DNA of 8,425 nucleotides, taken from NCBI GenBank assembly GCA_003524365.1, contig DQHS01000189.1, positions 13,417-21,841 on the forward strand. The letters are read 5' to 3'. The position numbers and the translations under genes were made by a program. The notes beneath the pieces were generated by a model. It was given only the letters and a program-made list of their open reading frames with translations. It made no database searches and had not been told where the DNA came from. The DNA comes from Cellvibrio sp. GTDB lineage: Bacteria > Pseudomonadota > Gammaproteobacteria > Pseudomonadales > Cellvibrionaceae. The first letter of the stretch is position 1, and every line of letters starts with the position of its first letter. Positions 1-5,979 of the stretch are shown here, in pieces.

Positions 1-1153
1 TCTCCCGCGAAGCCAGGATCGCCGCCTCATTCACCAGGTTCGCAAGGTCTGCCCCGGAAAACCCGGCTGTTAAGCTCGCAATCTTATCTATATCAATTTC
101 TTGAGAAGTTTGAATTTGTTTCAGATGAACTTCCAGTATGTCGACACGACCTTTTCGGTCCGGGTGATCCAGCATTATTTGGCGATCAAATCTTCCTGAA
201 CGTAGGAGGGCGGGATCAAGCGTCTCAGGCCGATTTGTTGCGGCGAGTAGTACAATGCCCCGCGAAGGATCAAAACCATCAAGTTCTGCAAGTAATTGAT
301 CCAGGGTTTGTTCTTTTTCTTCATGGCTGCCACTTAAAGCGCCGGCGCCTCTCGTCTTTCCTAACGCATCCAACTCATCAATAAAAATAATACAGGGCGC
401 ATTTTCCCTTGCTTCGCTAAACAGATTTCTCACTCTAGCTGCGCCTACGCCGACGAACATTTCAACAAACTCGGACCCATTAATGGAAAAAAATGCAACA
501 CTTGCTTCCCCGGCAACAGCGCGTGCCAAAAGTGTTTTTCCGGTTCCCGGTGGGCCCACGAGCAAGATGCCTTTAGGCATTCTTCCGCCCAGGCGAGTAT
601 ATTTTGATGGTTCCTTTAAAAACTGAACAATTTCCTGGAGCTCAAATTTTGCTTCATCCACACCCGCGACATCAGCAAATGTTGTTTTAATATCATGTTC
701 GACGTAGGTTCTCGCTTTTGATTTACCCAAGGCCATAAATTGACCCTGAAAGCCGCTTCCGATTTTTCTGAAAATAATCCACCAAACACCATACATAAAA
801 AGGATAGGAACTATCCAATATGAAAGTGCATTCGCAATCGTATTTTCATTAGCGGCCCCAAAGTCCACTCCGGAATCCAGTAATTTTTGCGTCAGGGAAG
901 GATCGTCCAACTTTATCGTTACAACACGTTTTACTTGTTCAGGAGAGGTATCGTTTAACACTGCTTCAATCTTTTCTCCTCGTACCATCACTGACACAAT
1001 TTGTTTGGTCTCTAACAGGGAAATAAATCGATTGTAAGGAATTTCTTTAACCTGACCGGCGAGATTAAAGTAATTAAATGTTTCTAGCACGAGTAAAGTA
1101 AAAAAAATCCAAAGCACCAAGTCGATAAAAGAATGTTTTTTATTTTCTTTCAT
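1..1153 (-). CDS. ftsH: ATP-dependent zinc metalloprotease FtsH (N-terminal part; runs off the window)
   Basis: Membrane-anchored AAA+ protease that unfolds and degrades membrane and short-lived cytosolic proteins as a hexamer. The 384 visible residues have a first membrane helix at about 11-29, a periplasmic domain at about 30-110, a second helix at about 112-128 and then the AAA+ domain. Walker A is GPPGTGKT at 200-207, the pore loop FVGV lies at about 233-236, Walker B is IIFIDE at 255-260, and the second region of homology (ATNRPETLDPALL) ends in arginine fingers R318 and R321. The HEXXH protease site lies beyond the window, so protease activity cannot be confirmed. The start ATG at 1153 has AGGTGG four bases upstream. 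It is the last visible gene of a likely operon, 36 bases after the esterase-like gene. The stress-type context suggests an accessory FtsH rather than the housekeeping copy; that is inference. Family assignment is secure. Confidence 0.97.
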   Translation of the reverse strand, partial: MKENKKHSFIDLVLWIFFTLLVLETFNYFNLAGQVKEIPYNRFISLLETKQIVSVMVRGEKIEAVLNDTSPEQVKRVVTIKLDDPSLTQKLLDSGVDFGAANENTIANALSYWIVPILFMYGVWWIIFRKIGSGFQGQFMALGKSKARTYVEHDIKTTFADVAGVDEAKFELQEIVQFLKEPSKYTRLGGRMPKGILLVGPPGTGKTLLARAVAGEASVAFFSINGSEFVEMFVGVGAARVRNLFSEARENAPCIIFIDELDALGKTRGAGALSGSHEEKEQTLDQLLAELDGFDPSRGIVLLAATNRPETLDPALLRSGRFDRQIMLDHPDRKGRVDILEVHLKQIQTSQEIDIDKIASLTAGFSGADLANLVNEAAILASRE

Positions 1154-1170
1154 ATGTCCACCTGACATAT
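1152..1170 (-). promoter_or_regulatory. Hairpin over the ftsH ribosome-binding site and start codon
   Basis: On the mRNA strand ATATGTC pairs perfectly with GACATAT (7 bp) around a five-base loop AGGTG. The loop is most of the Shine-Dalgarno of ftsH, and the 3' arm contains the first two bases of the AUG. The stem is A-U rich and so would melt easily. This could tune translation with temperature or couple ftsH translation to ribosomes arriving from the upstream esterase-like gene. The pairing is seen directly; the regulatory role is inferred. Confidence 0.4.
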
Positions 1171-1189
1171 TCACCAATAATTCATTTGA

Positions 1190-2521
1190 CTATACGCCAA
1201 ATGGGAAGGTATCTGCCTCACCTGCAATCCATTCAGATGTAGAATCCAGTGGTTCAATTGCAGTTGTTTCATCAAAATGTAGTATTGCGTCAAATTGGAT
1301 CGCTAAACGACAAGGAAAGTAATGACTGGTACGCTCTGATTGGGGTAAATAGAGAACGCCAATCGCGCGCTCAATATAGAGTTCTTGAAATGCGCGTGCG
1401 ATATTGCCCCGCATGGGTAATAGAAAGCGATCCAAGTGGGTGCGGTGGAAAATATCTTCAATGCTATTGGGTAAGGATTTGCGCACTGTTTTGCGTTCAG
1501 CAGGGCCATCCCAATTTGATGCGGCTGTGACTGTCCCAGACCAGGTTGTGAATCCAATAAGTTTGCAGTCATCGCCATAATCTTGCCGAACGAGTTGCCC
1601 AACATTATGTTGCCCAATTGAACGCATGTAAGTTGCCCGAGCATCACCGATGTGGGAGTTGTGTTCCCACACTGCAATTTTTGCGGGAGACTTTAGCCGG
1701 TTCGAAACATAGTGGTAGAGGTTATCGAGAGTCTCGAACATATGGCTATCGCGTAAATTCCAGGTATTTACTCGGCTATCCAGCATTTGACGATAATAGC
1801 CCTCCGCACTTTGGATAAGGCGCGCATTTTGTTCTGCCTGAAATTGCTCGTCCTCCGACATCGCATCCCTCTCATTTACATATACAAGGGACCGCTCACG
1901 CAAATTTACCAGGACTCGTATAACGTCGTTTTTACACGATGACTGATGAGTAGATTCAAATGCATAGCCATAGTGACCGCGATTACCAATGTGATCCAGG
2001 CAGCTATAGTATTCACGCGCTTTAAGGCCTGCCTCCGGGTCAACCTGATCAAGATACTCCAGCACTGCAGCAACAGACTCATACAGGCTGTACATGTCCA
2101 GCCCATAAAAACCGACTTGCTTGGCTGACGGCACATTTTCATTGTACTTTCGCAACCATTCTACAAACTCTAACACCACTGTGTTGCGCCACATCCAAAG
2201 CGGAAAGCGTTTGAAGTCACTTAAGGCCTCATTCGCATTAGTATCAGTTCCCTGCATGTGTACATAACGATTAACACGATAAGCCGAAGGCCAATCGCCT
2301 TCAATAGCGATGAGATTTAATCCATGATGAAGAATTAATTGCTTGGTAATTTCACATCGCGCTTGATAAAACTCCTGAGTTCCATGAGTTGCTTCACCCA
2401 GTAGAATAAAGGGTTTATTGGCACACAGATTTACTAAAGACGAATAATCTTCAGCGGATTTTTCAAGTTTATGCGCGGATTTTTGAACCAGTGAAACAAT
2501 ATCCTTCTTTGTGTCAAGCAT
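1190..2521 (-). CDS. Erythromycin-esterase-family protein (EreA/EreC-like hydrolase fold)
   Basis: Member of the erythromycin esterase family, 443 residues. The signature LLGEATHGTQEFYQAR gives E43, H46 and R55; IAIEGDWP gives E74; VWEHNSHIGDA gives H287 and H290. These positions line up well with the active-site residues described for macrolide esterases such as EreC, so the fold and probable hydrolase centre are intact. Most chromosomal members of the family have no shown role in macrolide resistance, and the true substrate is unknown. The ATG at 2521 was chosen because GGGAGGA lies four bases upstream; an in-frame ATG at 2584 adds 21 residues but has only a poor ribosome site. It follows the phosphoribosyltransferase by 77 bases and precedes ftsH by 36, probably in one transcript. 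The PRTase partner is meaningful because the two domains occur fused in other bacteria, for example mycobacterial Rv2030c (from memory). Confidence 0.9.
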   Translation of the reverse strand: MLDTKKDIVSLVQKSAHKLEKSAEDYSSLVNLCANKPFILLGEATHGTQEFYQARCEITKQLILHHGLNLIAIEGDWPSAYRVNRYVHMQGTDTNANEALSDFKRFPLWMWRNTVVLEFVEWLRKYNENVPSAKQVGFYGLDMYSLYESVAAVLEYLDQVDPEAGLKAREYYSCLDHIGNRGHYGYAFESTHQSSCKNDVIRVLVNLRERSLVYVNERDAMSEDEQFQAEQNARLIQSAEGYYRQMLDSRVNTWNLRDSHMFETLDNLYHYVSNRLKSPAKIAVWEHNSHIGDARATYMRSIGQHNVGQLVRQDYGDDCKLIGFTTWSGTVTAASNWDGPAERKTVRKSLPNSIEDIFHRTHLDRFLLPMRGNIARAFQELYIERAIGVLYLPQSERTSHYFPCRLAIQFDAILHFDETTAIEPLDSTSEWIAGEADTFPFGV

Positions 2522-2598
2522 TGGATCCTCCCGATCAGCATCATTAATTGCACAATTAATTAAAGTGACGCAAGTTGAGGCCATATTTCGTTACTAAA

Positions 2599-3264
2599 CT
2601 AATGCGCTTGTGCAATTTCCAATAGCTGCAGTACTTCGCGATCACTCGTCTGGTTAAATTCCATATACCATTGTCCTACCGAATAAAATCGCTCAGGAAC
2701 CATTAAACACACAGCTTCATCTACGTAATCTTCTAATTCATTTAATGCCTGCGCAGACGCTACCGGAACTGCCATAATAATTTTTCCTACTTCCTGTTGC
2801 TTTACAGTCTTTATAGCTGCGTGCATGGTGGCGCCGGTGGCTAAGCCATCGTCTACCAAAATTACACATTTATCTTTTAAATTTGGCCAAGGGCGATTGC
2901 CACGATAGACTTTTTCACGCCGATATAATTCCTGTAGTTCACGATCCACCACTTGTTGAATTGCTTGGGCACTGATGTGATAAAAATTTATGGCATCTTC
3001 ATTTAAAATGCGAGTTCCACCTTGAGCAATCGCACCCATCGCGTATTCTTCGTGGTGAGGTATGCCAAGTTTGCGCACGACCAGAACATCAAGTGGCGCA
3101 TGCAACGCCATAGCGATTTCATAAGCAACAGGCACTCCACCACGGGGTAGAGCCAGCACTATGAGATCATTATGATGTTCAAGCTTAATAAGCTCTGCAG
3201 CAAGTGCGCGCCCTGCTAATGTTCGATTGCTAAGTCTGTACTCGGTTACTACCGTATTTCTCAC
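2599..3264 (-). CDS. Type-I phosphoribosyltransferase family protein
   Basis: Protein of 221 residues with the PRTase fold. The PRPP-binding loop is VILVDDGLATGATM at about 134-147, with the paired acidic residues DD and the TGAT turn. Upstream are the family blocks ALPRGGVPVAYEIA (about 38-51) and RKLGIPHHEEYAMGAIAQGG (about 64-83). The acceptor base is not predictable; members beside or fused to erythromycin-esterase domains are thought to act in stress physiology rather than standard nucleotide salvage. The GTG at 3264 is preferred because the domain begins directly after it (SNRTLAGRALA) and a run of seven G lies seven bases upstream as a Shine-Dalgarno-like element. A longer reading from a GTG at 3369 adds 35 residues that do not resemble the family and lacks a ribosome site. 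It is probably the first gene of the PRTase-esterase-ftsH operon. Confidence 0.9.
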   Translation of the reverse strand: MRNTVVTEYRLSNRTLAGRALAAELIKLEHHNDLIVLALPRGGVPVAYEIAMALHAPLDVLVVRKLGIPHHEEYAMGAIAQGGTRILNEDAINFYHISAQAIQQVVDRELQELYRREKVYRGNRPWPNLKDKCVILVDDGLATGATMHAAIKTVKQQEVGKIIMAVPVASAQALNELEDYVDEAVCLMVPERFYSVGQWYMEFNQTSDREVLQLLEIAQAH

Positions 3265-3271
3265 GAGCGAA

Positions 3272-3286
3272 CCCCCCCAAAAAAAA
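3272..3286 (-). repeat. Homopolymer tract (T8 then G7 on the mRNA strand) before the PRTase start
   Basis: Plus-strand C7 (3272-3278) followed directly by A8 (3279-3286). On the transcript strand the G7 run ends seven bases before the GTG start and is the only Shine-Dalgarno-like sequence there. Replication slippage in this tract would change the strength or spacing of the ribosome site, and in the longer reading would shift the frame. Phase variation is an inference. Confidence 0.5.
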
Positions 3287-3360
3287 GGCCCAGAATATGA
3301 GCAGGTCGATATCCTGACGCTATATAAAACTATTTGATAATCAGCTACAGATCTATTCTG

Positions 3361-3395
3361 ATTAACCACACTGTTAATAATAAGTTGTGGTTAAT
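3361..3395. promoter_or_regulatory. Perfect 10-bp inverted repeat upstream of the PRTase operon
   Basis: ATTAACCACA (3361-3370) and TGTGGTTAAT (3386-3395) are exact reverse complements separated by 15 bases, about 100 bases upstream of the PRTase start. The 25-base centre-to-centre spacing is a little over two helical turns, as expected for a dimeric or tetrameric regulator, but it could equally be an RNA hairpin in the leader. No known regulator is recognised. Confidence 0.35.
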
Positions 3396-3460
3396 AATGA
3401 AGTGCGTTGAAAAATGGTACTGATGTATTTTAGTGTTGTCTGTTCAGGAACGAACTAATA

Positions 3461-3568
3461 GTGGATAAAATTAATATCAGTGAGGCTGATTTCAATATCA
3501 ACTCTCATAGTTTTTCAGAGAATTTATTTAAGCAGCCTATTAATACGCATAGTATTTTTATTAACTAG
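3461..3568 (+). CDS. Possible 35-residue small protein
   Basis: A GTG-started frame of 35 codons ending in TAG, with AGGAA about ten bases upstream. The product begins MDKINISEADFNIN, is polar, and has no membrane segment or known motif. It lies alone in an AT-rich intergenic region, where a frame of this length can arise by chance. A weak TTGAAA stands at 3407-3412 without a convincing -10. Listed only because the start context is fair; I do not recognise it. Confidence 0.15.
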   Translation: MDKINISEADFNINSHSFSENLFKQPINTHSIFIN

Positions 3569-3610
3569 CCGTTTTAAAAATGAATTGGGTTAACATTTAA
3601 TGCGAAGAGT

Positions 3611-3792
3611 GTTCGGTTGCGAACAGACGCCTATAATGGGTATTTCTATATTGGGATGGCGAGCGAAAGCTCGTTTATGCGCAAAAATGTTTTTTGCGCG
3701 GCTAGTGGGAAGCGCTAGCCACATACGGACAAATTTCATATGATGGCTGTAATTAGCCATGGCAGGGATGGTTGTATGACTTTTGTCCGTAT
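3611..3792. ncRNA. Multi-hairpin structured element, possible non-coding RNA or dispersed intergenic repeat
   Basis: Five perfect hairpins in 182 bases. (1) GTTCG/CGAAC, 3611-3624, loop GTTG. (2) CGAGC/GCTCG, 3660-3673, with a GAAA tetraloop. (3) GCGCAAAA/TTTTGCGC, 3679-3699. (4) GGCTAG/CTAGCC, 3700-3720, nine-base loop containing GGGA. (5) An 11-bp stem ATACGGACAAA/TTTGTCCGTAT, 3723-3733 with 3782-3792, enclosing a 6-bp hairpin ATGGCT/AGCCAT at 3743-3760. Hairpins 3 and 4 abut without a base between. The heptamer GGGATGG occurs twice (3654-3660 and 3765-3771). The order suggests a folded RNA, but a palindromic dispersed repeat would look the same. A perfect TATAAT precedes hairpin 2 on the plus strand. 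No known RNA family was recognised and the transcribed strand is uncertain. Confidence 0.35.
3632..3637 (+). promoter_or_regulatory. Perfect -10 box before the multi-hairpin block
   Basis: TATAAT on the plus strand, which would start a transcript near 3644, just before the GAAA-capped hairpin. The hexamer at the usual -35 distance (GTGTTC, 3609-3614) is poor, so this would be weak or activator-dependent, or a chance match. Confidence 0.25.
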
Positions 3793-3899
3793 TCTTTAAC
3801 AGAGATTTTGGTACATTTCTTTTCTTATGTTTCTTTAAAACCGACGGAAATCTTTCTTGGTATATTGGCTGTACATTCCAGTGCGTCGCTTTAATTTAT

Positions 3900-5429
3900 T
3901 TATCCTGCCGCCTCACCATCTACTTTGCGAATACATTTACGCTCATTATTATCCAAAGGCTCAATTATTTTCTTTTGCATTTTTAGCACATCTTGCGTCG
4001 CTTCAGATGCATCTTGACCTTCCGCTAGCCTCAGTCTAATACGATCCATCATCTGCTCATTGGATGCTTGTGGCGCAAGGATAAAAAAATCAATCCCCGA
4101 CTGCTCGGCCAATCTACGGAAATTATCACGCTCCGCATGCAGCAAAAATGCTGCATCTACTATCACTGACCAACCTGCATTCAGTAACCGGGCAGTCAGA
4201 TCAAACAGCCGATCGTAAGTTAGCTTGTTGGCATCGGTATTGTATATTCCTTCACTTACTGATGAATTACTTGAAGCATTTGCCGTTAAGCCGAATAGGC
4301 GCTTTCTCTCTATATCTGAACGCAGGCATAAGGTCGCGCCATTTCTGTCCGCGAGTAACTGCTGCTTTGCTGCGGTAGTTTTTCCGCAACCAGCAAGGCC
4401 ATGGGTAATGGTTAGGCTTGGCTTGGGCGGCACTGCTAAATCTTTTGCCAAGGTGAGATAAACCTTGGTTACAGTAAAATCGTTTTCATGTTGTGCGGCC
4501 AGAATTGCAGCCACTTTTGCGCGCACTAAAGCACGATAAACTGCATAAAATCGCAGAACGGGCACAGATTCATAGTCGCCTGATCTACTCAGCCATTGAT
4601 TCAATAACCAGCAGGCTAAACCAGGTTGGTTATGATCCAGTAAGTCGATGTACGGAAACGTTATCTCGCTAGCGACATCGATCCAGCGGAATGTGTCATT
4701 GAATTCAATGCAGTCGAATAAGGTTACTTGGTTATTGATTATTACGAGATTGCCGAGATGCAAATCTCCATGACACTCTCGTATACGGCCCTCGGATTTG
4801 CGCGCTGTAAATTGTGGTATTAGGCGTTCATGTTCTGACTGGGTCCAGCTTTCCAGCTGCTCGAGCTGGTGCCGATCTGCCGGTGTGGGCAGCAATGCTT
4901 GTAGCGTATTGATATTTTCCAGTGCGGGGGCTAGCAATATCTCCGCAGATCCAAAGCGTGACATAGTGGGTGCGATTGCCGCGATTTGGTGAAAGTTAAT
5001 AATCGCATTAGCCAATTGTGAAATCTGATCGGGTATCAGCTCACCGCGACTACACACGTGGTCAAGTCGCGCCGATTCTTCAAACCGTTTCATTTTCACT
5101 GCATATTCAATTGCATTCCCTGTTACCTGATCCAGCGCTCCAATTATTGGTTGCTCAGGCGTACCTGAAATCTCCACCAAGCCGAGATATAAATCTGAAG
5201 CAAATCGTCGATTCAGCCGCAGCTCTGTCTGGCAGCAGGCCAGTCGCTGCGCTAATGTTCCGTAATCCAAAAACGGAAGCGTAATTGGTTTCTTGATCTT
5301 GTAGGCAAAATTACCGGCGAGCAGCACCCAGGAAGCATGTGTTTCCATAAGCTCAACATTCGCTGCCGGTTCAGGATAGCGCCAGGGCTCAAGTAGGGCC
5401 GAAATTATGGGTGGTTTTGAGTTGCTCAT
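3900..5429 (-). CDS. Two-domain protein: aminoglycoside-phosphotransferase-like domain plus P-loop (AAA) kinase domain
   Basis: Protein of 509 residues. The N-terminal part, to about 330, is a choline-kinase/APH-type fold. It has a lysine-rich nucleotide region near the start (FAYKIKKPITLPFLDYG, 41-57), the catalytic loop CHGDLHLGN with H220, D222 and N227, and the metal-binding block LFDCIEFND with D239. The C-terminal part is a P-loop kinase with Walker A GLAGCGKT (344-351), RSDIERKRLFG (370-380) and a Walker-B-like VIVDAAFL with D425. Both nucleotide sites look intact. This architecture (COG2187 plus COG0645) is widespread and its substrate is unknown; mycobacterial Rv2004c of the DosR regulon is, from memory, similar. 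Antibiotic resistance should not be assumed. The ATG at 5429 is preferred; an in-frame TTG at 5450 would add seven residues. AAAGG lies ten bases before the ATG. It stands alone, 550 bases from the divergent BON gene. Confidence 0.92.
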   Translation of the reverse strand: MSNSKPPIISALLEPWRYPEPAANVELMETHASWVLLAGNFAYKIKKPITLPFLDYGTLAQRLACCQTELRLNRRFASDLYLGLVEISGTPEQPIIGALDQVTGNAIEYAVKMKRFEESARLDHVCSRGELIPDQISQLANAIINFHQIAAIAPTMSRFGSAEILLAPALENINTLQALLPTPADRHQLEQLESWTQSEHERLIPQFTARKSEGRIRECHGDLHLGNLVIINNQVTLFDCIEFNDTFRWIDVASEITFPYIDLLDHNQPGLACWLLNQWLSRSGDYESVPVLRFYAVYRALVRAKVAAILAAQHENDFTVTKVYLTLAKDLAVPPKPSLTITHGLAGCGKTTAAKQQLLADRNGATLCLRSDIERKRLFGLTANASSNSSVSEGIYNTDANKLTYDRLFDLTARLLNAGWSVIVDAAFLLHAERDNFRRLAEQSGIDFFILAPQASNEQMMDRIRLRLAEGQDASEATQDVLKMQKKIIEPLDNNERKCIRKVDGEAAG

Positions 5430-5442
5430 ATCGATAGTGCCT

Positions 5443-5462
5443 TTGATCAAGCTGAACGTTCA
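5443..5462. promoter_or_regulatory. Two adjacent perfect palindromes before the APH/kinase start
   Basis: TTGATCAA (5443-5450) and TGAACGTTCA (5453-5462) are each perfectly self-complementary and lie two bases apart, 14-33 bases upstream of the kinase ATG. They would be in the leader of the mRNA if the promoter at 5628-5657 is used. TTGATCAA resembles fused FNR half-sites but lacks the four-base spacer, so it is not an FNR/Anr box. Operator function is inferred. Confidence 0.3.
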
Positions 5463-5584
5463 TTTGAATCCTTTGTCCGAAACTACTTCCACCTACTTTG
5501 TTGTTGCAGGCGCCGTGCGGGCGCAAATAATACTGTTGTTAATGGCGCTGGATAAGCCCCAGATTTTTGATGCGATGTGTTTTA

Positions 5585-5636
5585 GGTAAACAGGCATTTG
5601 AAAACAGGCTAAAAAATAAATACCCGGTAAATAGGC
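5585..5636. repeat. Direct repeats GGTAAAYAGGC
   Basis: GGTAAACAGGC (5585-5595) and GGTAAATAGGC (5626-5636) differ at one base. A shorter copy, AAACAGGC, lies between them at 5602-5609. The right-hand copy covers the -10 of the candidate leftward promoter, so a protein binding these repeats could control the kinase gene. The repeat is seen; the role is inferred. Confidence 0.35.
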
Positions 5637-5657
5637 TCTCAGTATTGCGCGTGACAA
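5628..5657 (-). promoter_or_regulatory. Candidate sigma70-type promoter for the APH/kinase gene
   Basis: Reading leftward, TTGTCA (5657-5652) is followed after 18 bases by TATTTA (5633-5628). This would start the transcript near 5621 and give a leader of about 190 bases. The -35 is good and the -10 is mediocre. No better pair was found nearer the start codon, but the search was by eye. Confidence 0.3.
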
Positions 5658-5905
5658 GAATAATCCCCGCGTGTTGACCAGCATATCATGCGATTTTATC
5701 TATCGATAACATCCTTGTGTTTATGAAGATGTACATAAATAAATTATGTCATAAGCCATTAATTTGTTACTTCCAAAGAATTAAAAGAAAACGTAATAAT
5801 TTACAAAATCTGCTTTTTATGTGGGCAATTGAAAAATATTAATGGGCCTAAATACCCTGAAATTAGTTCGATATCCGACAGACAAAACCATTTTTCATGG
5901 CCAAA

Positions 5906-5939
5906 ATTGGTTCATCAAATTTGCATGATTGGTTCTCAA
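5906..5939. repeat. Direct repeat upstream of the BON-domain gene
   Basis: ATTGGTTCATCAA (5906-5918) and ATTGGTTCTCAA (5928-5939) are the same sequence apart from one missing base, with starts 22 bases apart, about two helical turns. They end about 40 bases before the BON start codon, in a position suited to a regulator or a leader element. No regulator is recognised. Confidence 0.3.
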
Positions 5940-5979
5940 TCCTGAGAACTTTTATCCTAAACCGGGAAGGAGTTTTGTC

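Larger units (their letters stand above)
3265..3899. other. 635-base intergenic region between the PRTase and the APH/kinase gene
   Basis: No recognisable protein gene. The left part (3265-3400) is the upstream region of the leftward PRTase operon, with a C7/A8 tract and a 10-bp inverted repeat. The middle (about 3400-3600) is AT-rich with only a 35-codon reading frame. From 3611 to 3792 there are five hairpins in tandem. The last 100 bases (3793-3899) are T-rich on the plus strand, and I see no clear intrinsic terminator for the leftward kinase gene there. Confidence 0.6.
5430..5979. other. 550-base divergent intergenic region between the APH/kinase and BON genes
   Basis: No convincing gene. 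The kinase-proximal part holds two adjacent palindromes (5443-5462), a small GC hairpin GCGCC/GGCGC (5510-5524, loop GTGCG), and near-identical repeats GGTAAAYAGGC around a candidate leftward promoter. The stretch 5690-5900 is AT-rich with no recognised element. The BON-proximal part holds direct repeats ATTGGTTC and a strong ribosome site. A length of 550 bases is generous for two promoters and leaves room for more regulation than I can name. Confidence 0.6.

Noticed and set aside
1249..1530. Plus-strand reading frame of 93 codons
   Set aside because: It lies antisense within the esterase-like gene, which has intact family motifs; the frame shows no recognisable protein character.
1190..2521. 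Macrolide resistance determinant
   Set aside because: The family residues are present, but most chromosomal members are not shown to act on macrolides, and the stress-type context argues against a resistance cassette.
3611..3792. Integron attC site or insertion-sequence ends
   Set aside because: No GTTRRRY/RYYYAAC core pair, no adjacent integrase or transposase, and no flanking target duplication seen.
3783..4039. Two plus-strand frames at the end of the APH/kinase gene
   Set aside because: They mostly overlap the kinase gene or T-rich spacer; the hydrophobic look comes from T-rich DNA.
5443..5450. FNR/Anr box
   Set aside because: TTGATCAA lacks the four-base spacer of TTGAT-N4-ATCAA; no proper box was found upstream of any gene, despite the dormancy-type gene content.
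5493..5684. Minus-strand 63-codon frame upstream of the APH/kinase gene
   Set aside because: No good ribosome site or family resemblance, and it overlaps the candidate promoter and repeats.
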